Positions 33,176 to 44,815 of a stretch of 64,000 bases of DNA are shown in pieces. The position numbers and the translations under genes were made by a program. The notes beneath the pieces were generated by a model. The model did not search any database. It worked only from the letters and a program-made list of their open reading frames with translations, and was not told where the DNA came from. The stretch spans positions 69,757,006-69,821,005 of the forward strand of contig NC_092355.1 in the NCBI RefSeq assembly GCF_963676685.1, in the 5' to 3' direction. The first letter of the stretch is position 1, and the number at the start of each line of letters is the position of its first letter. The stretch comes from Mytilus edulis. Its lineage: Eukaryota; Mollusca; Bivalvia; Mytilida; Mytilidae.

Positions 33176-33824
33176 AATTAACAGAGCTTTCTGTATATTT
33201 GATTACTTTAAATCTACAGTTTAAGGTTGCAATAGAAAATATCATTGATGTCATTGGTTTCTATTACATAAAGTTAAGGCCAAAGTAGTAGTAGTACACC
33301 TTGATAAGTTGTGAAAATATTTCTATACTTTTTATTAAATTGAATTTTGTCCAGTGTAATTTTTTACTTGTCCACGGGCAACCTAGTTCAAAAAATTTAC
33401 TTGTCCGGTTGTTCAAATGTATGAGTCGGATATAGCAATTCCACACTCCCAACGGATCATTGATAAATTTAGATTTATGCGATACTTGTAGTTAAACATT
33501 ATCTTTAGGACTATCCGCATAAAATCAATCATGGTTAGTATAGTAAGCAAGACATTTTAGTGTGAGCACTCTTGTTTTTTTAATAAATAACCACAAGAAG
33601 ACTAATTTAATGACAAGAATTTTGTTTTAAAGCGAACAGGAAATTTAAATTATTTCAACAAATTAACTATGAAGAAACATGTGCTCAAGTCACGTAATAA
33701 AGTACTAGATGTATTATTGTTTTAATTATACATATACTTGTATTTAAGTGATTTTTAATATTTATAATAATTAATTATAAATATTAGGTTAAGGAAATAA
33801 ACTTTTCAAGAAAATAGCTGAGTT
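33176..33824. other. No gene; repeat fragment at 33500-33582
   Basis: 33500-33582 holds the terminal part of the 28214-type repeat ('ggactatccgcataaaatcaa', 'gcaagacattttagtgtgagc'). Otherwise nothing supported. Confidence 0.45.
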
Positions 33825-34680
33825 TTTTAACGACCACACAATATTTGCGTTCGTATATTGCTATCACGTCGGCATCCAAACCCATTTGGTTTCAAGACAA
33901 TAGCTTTAGTTTAAGTGTATGGATCACTATGAAATTTAATCAAAAGGTTCAATACCACAAAAGCAAGGTTGGAATTGTTTTTGGGGGTGATGGTCCCAAC
34001 CGTTAAGAATTAGGGACCAAAAAGGGGACCAAAAGAAGCATTTGTCTAGTTTCAGGACAATAACTTGTGTATATGTATATTGATTGCTCTGAAATTGTAC
34101 CACAAGGTTTTATACCACAAGTAGAAGGTTGGGATTCATTTTGGGGGTAATTGCCCAAACCGTTCAGGTATTAGGGGCCAAAGCAAGGATTTTTCTAGTT
34201 TTCAGACAATAACTTTTGTTTAAATGTATGGCTGTCTCTTGTACCACATTTTACAAAAAGAAATTTCTTCAAATATTTTTATTTTTTGGAAAAAGGGGGG
34301 GGGTCATTTTTTTTCCTCAAGATTTAAGAAATAATTAATTTTCCAAAAAAAGAAATGAGAGTTTTTAATTACAATTTATTTTGCTTATACTTATACTTTG
34401 TACATGTTGTATATATATAGTCTGAAAACAGATTTAATAAGTATTGCACAACAGCAAGAAATCTTAAATTGAATATAAATTCAAATCATATAACCAATTT
34501 CTTTGACTACATTTATTCGATGTCAGAAACCTATAATGTGTCAAATATTTTATTACAATCCAAATTTAGACCTGTTTCAAGCTTGAATATTTTGTGAACA
34601 TTTTTGCCCCAACTGTTCAGGGTTGGACCTCTGCTGTCGTATCCAGCTGCGCTCGGTGAAGCACATTTTTTTGTAATATA
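33825..34680 (+). repeat. Dispersed repeat, second copy of the 1921-type family
   Basis: Recurring 'caaggttggaattgtttttggggg', 'atggtcccaaccgtt' and 'aataactt..gt.ta' units, then 'ccccaactgttcagggttgg' and 'acctctgctgtcgtatccagctgcg' near the end. Confidence 0.6.
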
Positions 34681-35312
34681 AAAGATACTGGTATGTATAA
34701 CAAGGTTAGGTGGTAAATACCCCAGTTTATCTAATGAACTACAATGTACATGTACATGTTAACTCTCTAAAAGGGGAGATAAGCAAGAACTAGCTGGTTC
34801 ATTTACACCAGTGCTTTTTAATTCTTTTTTAACAGGATTTACATTTTTCATTCAGCAACTTTTAAACAAAAATAACATGACCAAATTACAAAATTAATTT
34901 CATGTTACAGTAAAAAAATTTCATGTTACAGTAAAAAAACTAATAAAACATTGCAATCATACAATATAAATTGTATATAAAAATAGAGTTGTTAACTAAG
35001 AAATCAGCTATATGAATGTAGATCATGGGAGACATGGTTCTCAATAAGGCAGTCAATTAGTCATGAACTCATGAACATCTATCTAGACTCGTCTTTTCTG
35101 CTGAGCCTAAAGATGCATAAGTATTGTAACATTTTGTAGACCAACTAAGCGAATTCGAACACATGTATCACCATTTTATAGCAAATTTTAATATTTAAAA
35201 ATTATCTAAATTTGATGTCATTTCAGTGATCTTTTTTATCATGAAGACTAAAACAATAAATATGTAGCAATAAGATTTCTTCTCACTGCTGGAACTCGCC
35301 ATGGTCATTAAT
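34681..35312. other. No gene recognised
   Basis: Only a short local duplication (TTTCATGTTACAGTAAAAAA at ~34899 and ~34919). Confidence 0.45.
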
Positions 35313-36285
35313 GACAATTCCCTGGACTCCCCTTTAAAAGTCCTAAGTCAGAACCCTAGGAGGTCTATGTAAAACAGACAGCAACCAATCAATGAGACAG
35401 GTCAAAATGGTATTCAACAATAAATTCCCTGGACTCCCTTTAAAAGTCCTAAGTCAGTACCCTAGGAGGTCTATGTAAAACAGTCAGCAACCAATCAACG
35501 AGACAGGTCAAAATTGTATTAGCCAATAAATTCCCTGGACTCTCCTTCAAAAGTCCTTAGGCAGAACCCTAGGAGGTCTATGTAAAACAGTCAGCAACCA
35601 ATCAACGGGACAGGTCAAAATTGTATTCGCTAATAAATTCCCTGGACTCTCCTTCAAAAGTCCTTAGGCAGAACCCTAGGAGGTCTATGTAAAACAGTCA
35701 GCAACCAATCAACGGGACAGGTCAAAATTGTATTCGCCAATAAATTCCCTGGACTCTCCTTCAAAAGTCCTTAGGCAAAACCCTTAGAGGTCTATGTCAA
35801 ACAGACAGCAACCAATCAACGGGACAGGTCAAAATTGTATTCGCCAATAAATTCCCTAGACTCTCCTTCAAAAGTCCTTAGGCAGAACCCTAGGAGGTCT
35901 TTGTCAAACAGACAGCAACCAATCAACGGGACAGGTCAAAATTGTATTCGCCAATAAATTCCCTGGACTCTCCTTCAAAAGTCCTTAGGCAGAACCCTAG
36001 GAGGTCTATGTCAAACAGACAGCAACCAATCAATGAGACAGGTCAAAATGGTATTCAACAATAGATTCCCTGGACTCTCCTTTAAAAGTCCTAAGTCAGA
36101 ACTCTAGGAGGTCTATGTAAAACAGACAGCAACCAATCAATGAGACAGGTCAAAATGGTATTCAACAATAGATTCCCTGGACTCCCCTTCAAAAGTCCTT
36201 AGTCAGAACCCTTGGAGGTCTATGTCAAACAGAAAGCAGCCAATCAACGAGAAATGTCAAAATGGTATTCAACAAACGATGGCCT
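35313..36285. repeat. 107-bp minisatellite, about nine copies
   Basis: Each unit has AATTCCCTGGACTCTCCTTC, AAAGTCCTTAGGCAGAACCC, TAGGAGGTCTATGTAAAACA and CAGCAACCAATCAACGGGAC. The inner units are the most alike; the outer ones carry the CAATGAGACAGG variant. Confidence 0.92.
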
Positions 36286-36299
36286 TCTTGATAAAATGT

Positions 36300-36540
36300 T
36301 GCGGCCTTGGTGACCGAGTGGTCTAAGTAGTGGACCTACTGTATCACTAGCCTGTCAACACTGAAGTTAGGAGTTCAGTTCCCACATGGGGCTGGAGCAC
36401 TCGACTCCAATCTTAATTGACTAGGAATGTCAGTTTTTCTACTGAAGGTTTGTGGTCTCTCTCCTGGCACTCCAATTCCCTACACCTGGCAATAAAAACA
36501 GGCCAATTGTGTTGAAAGTGACATTAAACATTAATCAATT
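36300..36540 (+). mobile_element. tRNA-derived SINE
   Basis: The head is tRNA-like: a box A-like TGACCGAGTGGTCTAAG at ~36311-36327 and a box B-like GAGTTCAGTTCCC at ~36371-36383, as in Leu/Ser-type tRNAs. A body of unrelated sequence follows and it ends in the short tandem tail ATTAATCAATTAATCAATTA. No functional tRNA fold is expected. It sits between two minisatellites. Confidence 0.75.
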
Positions 36541-36754
36541 AATCAATTATAAAGTGTTATTTTCTTTTCTAATTGAAATGAAACATTTATATTTCCAGAT
36601 TGAACATCTATTGTTTGTATATATTTGATCCTTGTCCAGATAATTAGATAATTGTCCAGTCAATGTGAACCTTATGCAGTCTAGTTGCTATTTAAGGTAA
36701 GTGTACATTAATATATGTGAACTATATGTAGGACTATTTACTATATTGTTATCT

Positions 36755-38570
36755 ATGAAACATGTCAAAATGGTCCAACATGTCAATGAAACAGTAACCA
36801 ATCAATGAAACATGTCAAAATGGTTCCATATGTCAATGAGACAGTAACCAGTCAAAGAAACATGTCAAAATGGTCCCATATGTCAACGAGACAGTAACCA
36901 ATCAATGAAACATGTCAAAATGGTCCCATATGTCAACGAGACAGTAACCAATCAATGAAACATGTCAAAATGGTCCCATATGTCAATGAGACAGTAACCA
37001 GTCAATGAATCATGTCAAAATGGTCCCATATGTCAATGAGACAGTAACCAGTCAATGAAACATGTCAAAATGGTCCCATATGTCAATGAGACAGTAACCA
37101 ATCAATGAAACATGTCAAAATGGTCCCATATGTCAATGAGACAGTAACCAATCAATGAAACATGTCAAAATGGTCCCATATGTCAATGAGACAGTAATCA
37201 ATCAATGAAACATGTCAAAATGGTCCCATAAGTGAATGAGACAGTAACCAATCAAAGAAATGTCAAAATTGTCCCATATGTCAATGAGACAGTAACCAAT
37301 CAATGAAACATGTCAACATTGTCCCATATGTCAATGAGACAGTAACCAATCAAAGAAACATGTCAAAATGGTCCTATATATGTCAATGAGACAGTAACCA
37401 ACCAAAGAAACATGTCAAAATGGTCCCATTTGTCAATGAGACAGTAACCAGTCAATGAAACATGTCAAAATGATTCCATATGTCAATGAGACAGTAACCA
37501 ATCAATGAAACATGTCAAAATGGTCCTATTATGTCAATGAGACAGTAACCAATCAAAAAAACATGTCAAAATGGTCCTATATGTCAATGAGACAGTAACC
37601 AGTCAATGAAACATGTCAAAATGGTGCCATATGTCAATGAGACAGTAACCAATCAAAGAAACATGTCAAAATGGTCCTATTTGTCAATGAGACAGTAACC
37701 AATCAATGAAACATATCAAAATGGTCCCATATGTCAATGAGACAGTAACCAATCAATGAACTATGTCAAAATGGTTCCATATGTCAATGAGACACTAACC
37801 AATCAATGAAACATGTCAAAATGGTCCCACATGTCAATGAGACAGTAACCAATCAATGAAACATGTCAAAATGGTCCCATAAGTGAATGAGACAGTAACC
37901 AATCAAAGAAATGTCAAAATTGTCCCATATGTCAATGAGACAGTAACCAATCAATGAAACATGTCAACATTGTCCCATATGTCAATGAGACAGTAACCAG
38001 TCAATGAAACATGTCAAAATGGTGCCATATGTCAATGAGACAGTAACCAATCAAAGAAACATGTCAAAATGGTCCTATTTGTCAATGAGACAGTAACCAA
38101 TCAATGAAACATATCAAAATGGTCCCATATGTCAATGAGACAGTAACCAATCAATGAACTATGTCAAAATGGTTCCATATGTCAATGAGACACTAACCAA
38201 TCAATGAAACATGTCAAAATGGTCCCACATGTCAATGAGACAGTAACCAATCAATTAAACATGTCAAAATGGTCCCATATGTCAATGAGACAGTAACCAT
38301 TCAATGAAACATATCAAAATGGTCCCATATGTCAATGAGACAGTAACCAATCAATGAAACATGTCAAAATGGTCCCATATGTCAATGAGACAGTAACCAA
38401 TCAATGAAACATGTCAAAATGGTCCCATATGTCAATGAGACAGTAACCAATCAATGAAACATGTCAAAATGGTCCCATATGTCAATGAGACAGTAACCAA
38501 TCAATGAATCATGTCAAAATGGTCCCATATATGTCAATAAAATAGTAACCAATAAAAAAAACCATGTCAA
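36755..38570. repeat. 50-bp minisatellite, about 36 copies
   Basis: Unit ATGTCAATGAGACAGTAACC, AATCAATGAAACATGTCAAA, ATGGTCCCAT. Variant units (GTGCCAT, TCCTATTTG, ACATATCAAA, AACTATGTC, GACACTAACC, CCCACATG) occur in the same order at 37620-37830 and 38015-38230, showing a block duplication of ~400 bp. Confidence 0.95.
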
Positions 38571-39074
38571 ATAGTCTTCAACAATAAACAATATAACATG
38601 TTATCTAAATTGTCTTGTGAAGGAAAGACAAATTTGTAATAATTATCTCAATCTGAAAATAGAAACATTTAATTTTTCAGAAAGAACATCTATTATTGGT
38701 TTTATATCATTTTATTATATAATAATTATACCCTATGAGACAAAGGTCCGTAGGGTATACTGTTTTTTACTCATCCGTCAGTCAGTCCATCCGTCCCTCA
38801 GTCCTGTTCTTGTCATAGCAACTCCTCTGAAACCACACAACAGAATTTCATGAAACTTGGTAGATAATTAGAACAAAATATGTAGATGTGCATATCCTAT
38901 AGAAATTTTTATCAGTTGACTTTTGAAGGAGTTATTAGTCTTTGAACTTAGAAACTGGGTGAGATTTTGTTTGCCCAGTGTCAATGTGGGGGCGTGGGGT
39001 ATGTGAGCGTGCTCACAAATGTTCTTTAGTTAAAGAGTTATCGTATGAATGATGGTAAAACAGTTATCCCCAGT
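38571..39074. other. No gene; dispersed repeat at 38720-39030
   Basis: 38720-39030 carries 'ctatgagacaaaggtccgta', 'gggtatactgttttt', 'gaatttcatgaaacttggta' and 'ttgaaggagttattagtctt', a style common in bivalve repeats. Noncoding. Confidence 0.45.
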
Positions 39075-39232
39075 CCTAAATACAAATATATAAACAACTA
39101 CAGGTCTCCCAACAGCCTTCAAAATTGCTCAAAACCAATACCATATTATAATATAAAAATCTATAAAAAGCACTGATATGATAAAATGTGGAACAATTCA
39201 AAAGAGAAAATCAACAGCCTAACTTACAACAA
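39075..39232 (+). repeat. Mytilus-type dispersed repeat, 5' part
   Basis: 'caactacaggtctcccaaca', 'gccttcaaaattgctcaaa', 'aaaatgtggaacaattcaaa' and 'gagaaaatcaacagcctaac' parallel 3990-4150. The repeat's next segment has become the 54-bp array that follows. Confidence 0.6.
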
Positions 39233-39895
39233 TGAAGAGGGGGGAATACAGCTACCAACAACAACCACTACACTACAGGTTCCTCGATATGGACAGGGGA
39301 TACAGCTACCAACAACAACCACTACACTACAGGTTCCTCGATATGGACAGGCGATACAGCTACCAACAACAACCACTACACTACAGGTTCCTCGATATGG
39401 ACAGGGGATACAGCTACCAACAACAACCACTACACTACAGGTTCCTCGATATGGACAGGGGATATAGCTACCAACAACAACCACTACACTACAGGTTTCT
39501 CGATATGGACAGGGGATACAGCTACCAACAACAACCACTACAGTACAGGTTCCTCGATATGGACAGGGGATACAGCTACCAACAACAACCACTACACTAC
39601 AGGTTCCTCGATATGGACAGGGGATACAGCTACCAACAACAACCACTACACTACAGGTTCCTCGATATGGAAAGGGGATACAGCTACCAACAACAACCAC
39701 TACACTACAGGTTCCTTGATATGGACAGGGGATACAGCTACCAACAACAACCACTACACTACAGGTTCCTCGATATGGACAGGGGATATAGCTACCAACA
39801 ACAACCACTACAGTACAGGTTCCTCGATATGGACAGGGGATACAGCTACCAACAACAACCACTACACTTCAGGTTCCTCGACAGGCACATAATCA
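39233..39895. repeat. 54-bp minisatellite, twelve copies
   Basis: Unit GGATACAGCTACCAACAACA, ACCACTACACTACAGGTTCC, TCGATATGGACAGG. Very uniform. Because 54 is a multiple of 3 and the unit lacks stops, both strands are open: 18-residue repeats on plus, and a V-rich repeat on minus. Neither is treated as a gene. The unit derives from the 'acgacaaccactgaattacaggctcct...ggacaggcac' segment of the dispersed repeat. Confidence 0.95.
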
Positions 39896-39904
39896 GATTG
39901 TAAA

Positions 39905-40138
39905 CAGATCAATTGTTTAATGTGATTGCCATCATGTCCTTGCTTATTTGTTGACAGTTTAGAGAGGCTTGAAATTAATGAATTCAATATTGTCTTAATG
40001 CTGGTAAATAAAACTTTTGAAATTTTTAGGTCTGTGGAAGTGCAATTGATGTTCTTGTGTTTGAAGGAAAAAATCACACCCTGTTTGTAGAATACCTCAT
40101 TTAGGTAAGTAATCAGATATACAAGCTATTGAGTTTAG
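39905..40138. other. No gene recognised
   Basis: Nothing supported. Confidence 0.4.
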
Positions 40139-41860
40139 TTTTTAGCTCAGCTGGCCTAAAAGGCCATGTGAGCTTTGGCCATCCCTTTGCGTTGGTCGTC
40201 TGTCTTTCTTCCAGTGTAAACTTTTTCAGAGATCTTCTCTTGAAACACCGGACCAAAAAGTGACCTAAATAAAAATGATAAGCATGTAAAGATTTATCTG
40301 CAACGAAAATTTCAAACCAATCGGACAACCTATTTTGTGTTATTGCTGTAATCGGGAAGGCTGTGCGCCTTGCAAAAATTGCGCATTGTTGAGAAATGGC
40401 GCATAGAGTGGAAAATGTCAGTGCCAGTGTGGCGCATGATATTTTCAGGTTTGTATCTAAATGTTTAGATCTATTGAAATGGATTTCCGATCGTGTTTCG
40501 TGTCGCTATATTTGTGTACAAAACTGTGTTGTGTTCCCTCTAATGACAGGAGCACCACCTATATATTTTTGGGCCTTATTGGATGTTTTTCTTCATGTTA
40601 AGGATAGCAACGTGCGGTATATCTGATAACCGCAAAAACGCAATTAACCATTATCCATGATCTAAATTTTTAAAGTTAACAATTAAATTTTGTGAAAGTT
40701 TGCTAGAACAGACGAGAATTTGTTTTTTAAAGTTATTACTTGGAGAAAAATCTGTCACCTTGTTTTATAGAGTTATTGTCCCTAAAAAATCATTGTTTGA
40801 AGTGTTTTGCTGTTATTGATAAACAAGTAGGAGCTAGGTTAGAAGTGTAAATTACAAAAATGATCAGTTGACAAGATTTTATTACTCTGAAAATTTTGAA
40901 AAAAATATGTCAACCTGTGTTTTTGAGTTATTGCCCCTGAAAGATACTTTTTCCCCTTTTGCCTGTTATTTAAAAAAAAGGAGCTAGCTATAGGTTAAAA
41001 GTGTTTACAAACTATAATAAGATCAGCATGACACAATCTTTTTACTCAGATTTTCCAGTTTTGGAGTTATTGCCCCTGTAATATTGATTTTTATAGGTTT
41101 TTGCCTGCGACTTCTGTCCTTATGTCTGTCGGACAGTTTTCAATTGACCTTGACCTCATTTCACAGATTAGTGGACAAGGTTAAGTTTTTTGGTCAAGTC
41201 TATATCTCAGAAATAAGCATTTGGTGCATGGAATGATTGTAAGGTGTACATGTCCAACTGCTAGGTGTCATCTGACCTTGACCTCATTTTCATGGTTCAT
41301 TGGTCATTATGATGTTTTCCTTGTTTAGTTTGTTTCTTAAATACTATATGCAATAGGTCAACTATACTTGATCCATGGAATGATTGTAAGGTGTACATGT
41401 CTGTCTGACAGGGATCATCTGACCTTTACCTAATTTTCATGGTTCTTTGGTCAATATAGAATTTTAATGATTTGGTCTGTTTCTTGTATACTACTAGCAA
41501 AAGATCAACTATATTTGGTTTATGGAAGAATTGTAAGGTGTACATGTATTTCTGGCTTTGTTTATCTAACCTTGACCTAATTTTTGATTTGATCATATTA
41601 GGTTTATGTGATACTTGTAATAAAACTTTATATTTAGGAATATCAACATAAATGATCAGTAAAGTAGGCGAGAAATTTTAGCGTATGCACTCATGTTTGC
41701 AGTTTCGGCTGTTAACTAAAAACCTATAGGAATTAGGTTAAATATGTAAATTGCAAAAATTATCAGCAACACAAAGAGTAACTAATATGCACATATAAGA
41801 AAACGTAGTTAGCAAACAAGCGATAATTTCACCAGGTGAGCGACACAAAATAGTGCAGAA
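40139..41860 (+). repeat. Bivalve-style dispersed repeat with nested copy
   Basis: Opens 'tagctcagctggcctaaaag' and closes near 'tcaccaggtgagcgacaca'. Repeated units contain 'gagttattgcccctgaaag'. A partial 28214-type repeat (41105-41695, 'gaccttgacctcattttcat') lies inside. 40376-40630 is a GCGCAT-rich insertion of unknown nature. Confidence 0.6.
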
Positions 41861-42029
41861 AAGTTGACATATAGTCTTTTAGATGTTAGTATTTCATGTA
41901 TTTGGATTAGATTCATATGTGAAAATATTAAGTCAGTTATTCACAAGTCCATAAGGAGCATGTATTTTCAACTGGCATTAACAATTATAACTCAATGATA
42001 AATACATATATTTTTTTTTCTATTTTTAG

Positions 42030-42053
42030 GTTATAATGGAAAATTGGAATACG
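42030..42053 (+). CDS. Ankyrin gene exon 1 (start codon)
   Basis: A pyrimidine tract and TTTTTAG precede the exon and GTAATA follows. An ATG at 42036 gives MENWNT and joins in frame to the next exon (KLHTAARTGN...). The 6 bases before the ATG would be 5' UTR, so a further upstream UTR exon is implied. Only 24 bp long, so the call depends on the splice signals and the frame fit. Confidence 0.55.
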
Positions 42054-42835
42054 GTAATATTTACTTTTTAAGTCCAATTGTCATATGCATGTGACCTTTT
42101 ATTTCCATTTTCTTACCAAAAATACATGTATGTGATAATTTGTGTCTCTCAGACACCATAATATCTCAAGGAAAGTCCTACATTGACTTTGTTTTAATAC
42201 AGTTACTTCAGAGTGGAGTGTGGAGGCATCACTTTGTCTAGCTTTCTTGTTAGGTTACTGTCTCTTTATTTTATTATCAACATCTCTTTTTATTCAGTCT
42301 ACATATATAATTTTATCATTAAGTAAGCATGGTGGTATTTCTACTATCTGATATAAAATTAGTAAGAAAATGATGAGAAATTACCAAGGGGACAACTAAA
42401 GGTGTTAATGAATGACAAATACAACTACATATCACCAATAATATTACAATGCATAATGAATAAACTGACTTTGATAAGTTTGACCCGACTTATCAAGTCA
42501 TTTTCCGGTTTACTGGTGAAACAAAGAAAATATTTGTTTCTATAATGCAAAATACACAAATACTATCTTTTAAATCGATTTTCAGATTGTCATCATTTTG
42601 ATGATATTTATATTGTAAACTGTCAACTGCTCGACACAATATGAAACCTCTGAACTCATTTGCTCTACTCCCATAAAAAAAGCTTGATAGTATGACTTAT
42701 TTGAGGTGAGGATACCCACGATTTATATAGTTATTTGCCATGCAGGAGAATAAATAAGTATTGCTTTATTTAACAGCCCTTTCATTCATTTTTCATTACA
42801 ATCTATTAAATGTAAAATCTATGTTTTACTTACAG
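42054..42835. other. Ankyrin gene intron 1
   Basis: GT...AG intron. No other feature recognised. Confidence 0.5.
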
Positions 42836-42919
42836 AAACTTCATACAGCTGCTAGGACTGGAAATGTAAACGTTGTGAAAAAATGCCTTGAGAATAAAGC
42901 AGACATTGATTATCAAGAT
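42836..42919 (+). CDS. Ankyrin gene exon 2 (first repeat)
   Basis: Acceptor TTACTTACAG, donor GAT|GTAAGT. 28 codons: LHTAARTGNVNVVKKCL and ENKADIDYQD, a capping ankyrin repeat with the LHxAAxxGN core. Phase 0 at both ends. Confidence 0.82.
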
Positions 42920-43059
42920 GTAAGTAAAAACGTCTCATTAGGTACAGTAGTAACATCCAAATTAGTACTAGAGCAAATTAATTATGTACAGTAAAAAAAC
43001 ATACTTCTATCTAGATAATTGCAGAACATAGTAGATCTTACTTAAGCAATTTAAATCAC

Positions 43060-44700
43060 ATAACTACATGTTACTTCAAAATACAGCAAATTGTACAGGG
43101 CTTTCCATTGAAATGGAAGTAGAAGGCTGAATTAAAATTATAGGCGGCTATAACATGCGTTCGGCAAAGCCGGACGCCCACCAAGCTGTAAGCTTGGTGC
43201 CTTACGGCAGGGGGTCTGGGGGCCGCTCAAGTCCCCCAGAAGCTCTGGCATAAATAGAACAAAATCCTGCATTCTCGCAATCTCCTGGCTCCTAATTTAA
43301 TCTTTCAAATGACCATTTTTTATGTATGAAATTAAAGAAAGAAAAAAAAAAAAACTCAAAGAAATTTCATTTTTTTTTATGTCTGTTTTTTATTTTCATT
43401 ACCTTGTATGCTTAAAATTCATTTACTTTTAAAGGAGTTTTATTTAAATCATCCGGTTTGTTAGAAATCTTGATCGATCATTTATTTTGCATAACTACGT
43501 GCATTTGTAAACAAATGACCCCCCTTTTCTCTCTAAAGACTGTTACGCGTATTTAAATCATACAATTATTTCTCAAGCATTGACAGAAAATTGATATATC
43601 CTCTGATTTTCTCTTTTTTTTGTAAACTGTTCAATAAGTCGGATACACAAATCATTTGGAAATGTTATTTATTTGAAGTCGAATCGACAATATTCTACTT
43701 TCGTTTTTGACCTTGATTCTCTGAACACCACGTGGGCTTTGAAAAATGAACTTCAAAATATACTGTTTTCCAGATTCTGAACAATATGATCTACTACACT
43801 TTCTTTAATTTGACTAATATTATTCCATAACATAAGATTGTCATCCTATCTGATTGTCTTCACGTTTTAAAAGCCAAAAAAAGCCAACGAGTTAATGACC
43901 ATCGGAACATCTCTATTGTTATCGTTCAATGACCACCGGAACGTCTCTCTTGTTATCTTTGAAAAGAAACGATGCATTCTGACTTTAAATAGACAACCAA
44001 TCAGTGACCTGAATTCATGTGAACTATATTTAGCCCAAGGTAAACATTGACTTTTCATCCTTGTTTATCGTGACCGCGACTTTGCGACAATATACGTCTC
44101 TCGGCTGCCTGTAAACATTTGAAAAAGATATTTTTTTCTTTTTGAATTTATATTTTTGGCAGTGAAGTAGCCGGCACTTGAAGTCACCGTAAGCGGCGGA
44201 TTTCCGCCGGCTACCGGCTTCAATGGAAAGCCCTGATTGTAATAGAATAAAATACAATTGCATGTTACTTCAAAACCTGTCAGTTGAACATAAACAGTAT
44301 AAAACACTAATAGAATGAAATACAATTACATGTTACTTCAAAACCTGACAGTTTAGTATAAACAGTATAAAACATGTACTTTAAATAACTTAAACACAAC
44401 TGTAAGTCACTTCAAAACATGACAGTAAGAATTTTAACAGAATAAACGCACAACTATAAGTCACTTTAAAACACAAGAGCAAGAACTTAAACAACAAAAC
44501 ACACTTGTTAGTCACTTCAAAACTTGATAGATAGAACATTAACCAAATAAAACACACAACTATAATTCACTTTAAAACATGACAGTAAGAACATAAGCAG
44601 AATAAAACACATGACTAAAAGTCACTTCAAAACATCACAGTAAGAACATGCATACACAAAATAAAACACCCAACTATAAGATATTTCAAAAATAACAATG
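43060..44700. repeat. Degenerate ~66-bp array, split by a transposon
   Basis: Words such as 'aagtcacttcaaaacatgac', 'agtaagaacat' and 'cagaataaaacacac' repeat from 44240 to 44700, and one partial unit ('acatgttacttcaaaatac') lies before 43090. The element 43096-44235 divides the array. Confidence 0.7.
43096..44235. mobile_element. 1.14-kb CAG-ended DNA transposon, 6-bp TSD
   Basis: Perfect 17-bp ends CAGGGCTTTCCATTGAA / TTCAATGGAAAGCCCTG, flanked by ATTGTA at 43090-43095 and 44236-44241. GC-rich hairpins sit just inside each end: CACCAAGCTGTAAGCTTGGTG on the left, GGCGGATTTCCGCC on the right. No transposase ORF. The minus-strand frames at 43867-44325 have no domain. Confidence 0.85.
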
Positions 44701-44815
44701 TTTACACAATGCTGAATGTAAAACATACCTGTAATCAAAGCACAACACTTAATGTGAAGCATATATGTAATCAAAGTACAATGGTGTAAACTAGTTACTA
44801 CTTTCCAACATTAAT

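Noticed and set aside
36300..36385. Functional tRNA gene
   Set aside because: Box A and box B-like words are present, but no acceptor stem or anticodon arm pairs, and a SINE body and tail follow.
35313..38570. Arrays considered as CRISPR
   Set aside because: Units are contiguous with no unique spacers of constant length, there are no cas genes, and the DNA is clearly animal nuclear.
39232..39903. 223-codon plus and 212-codon minus ORFs with 18-residue repeats
   Set aside because: Both strands are open because of the 54-bp period, and the unit derives from a noncoding dispersed repeat.
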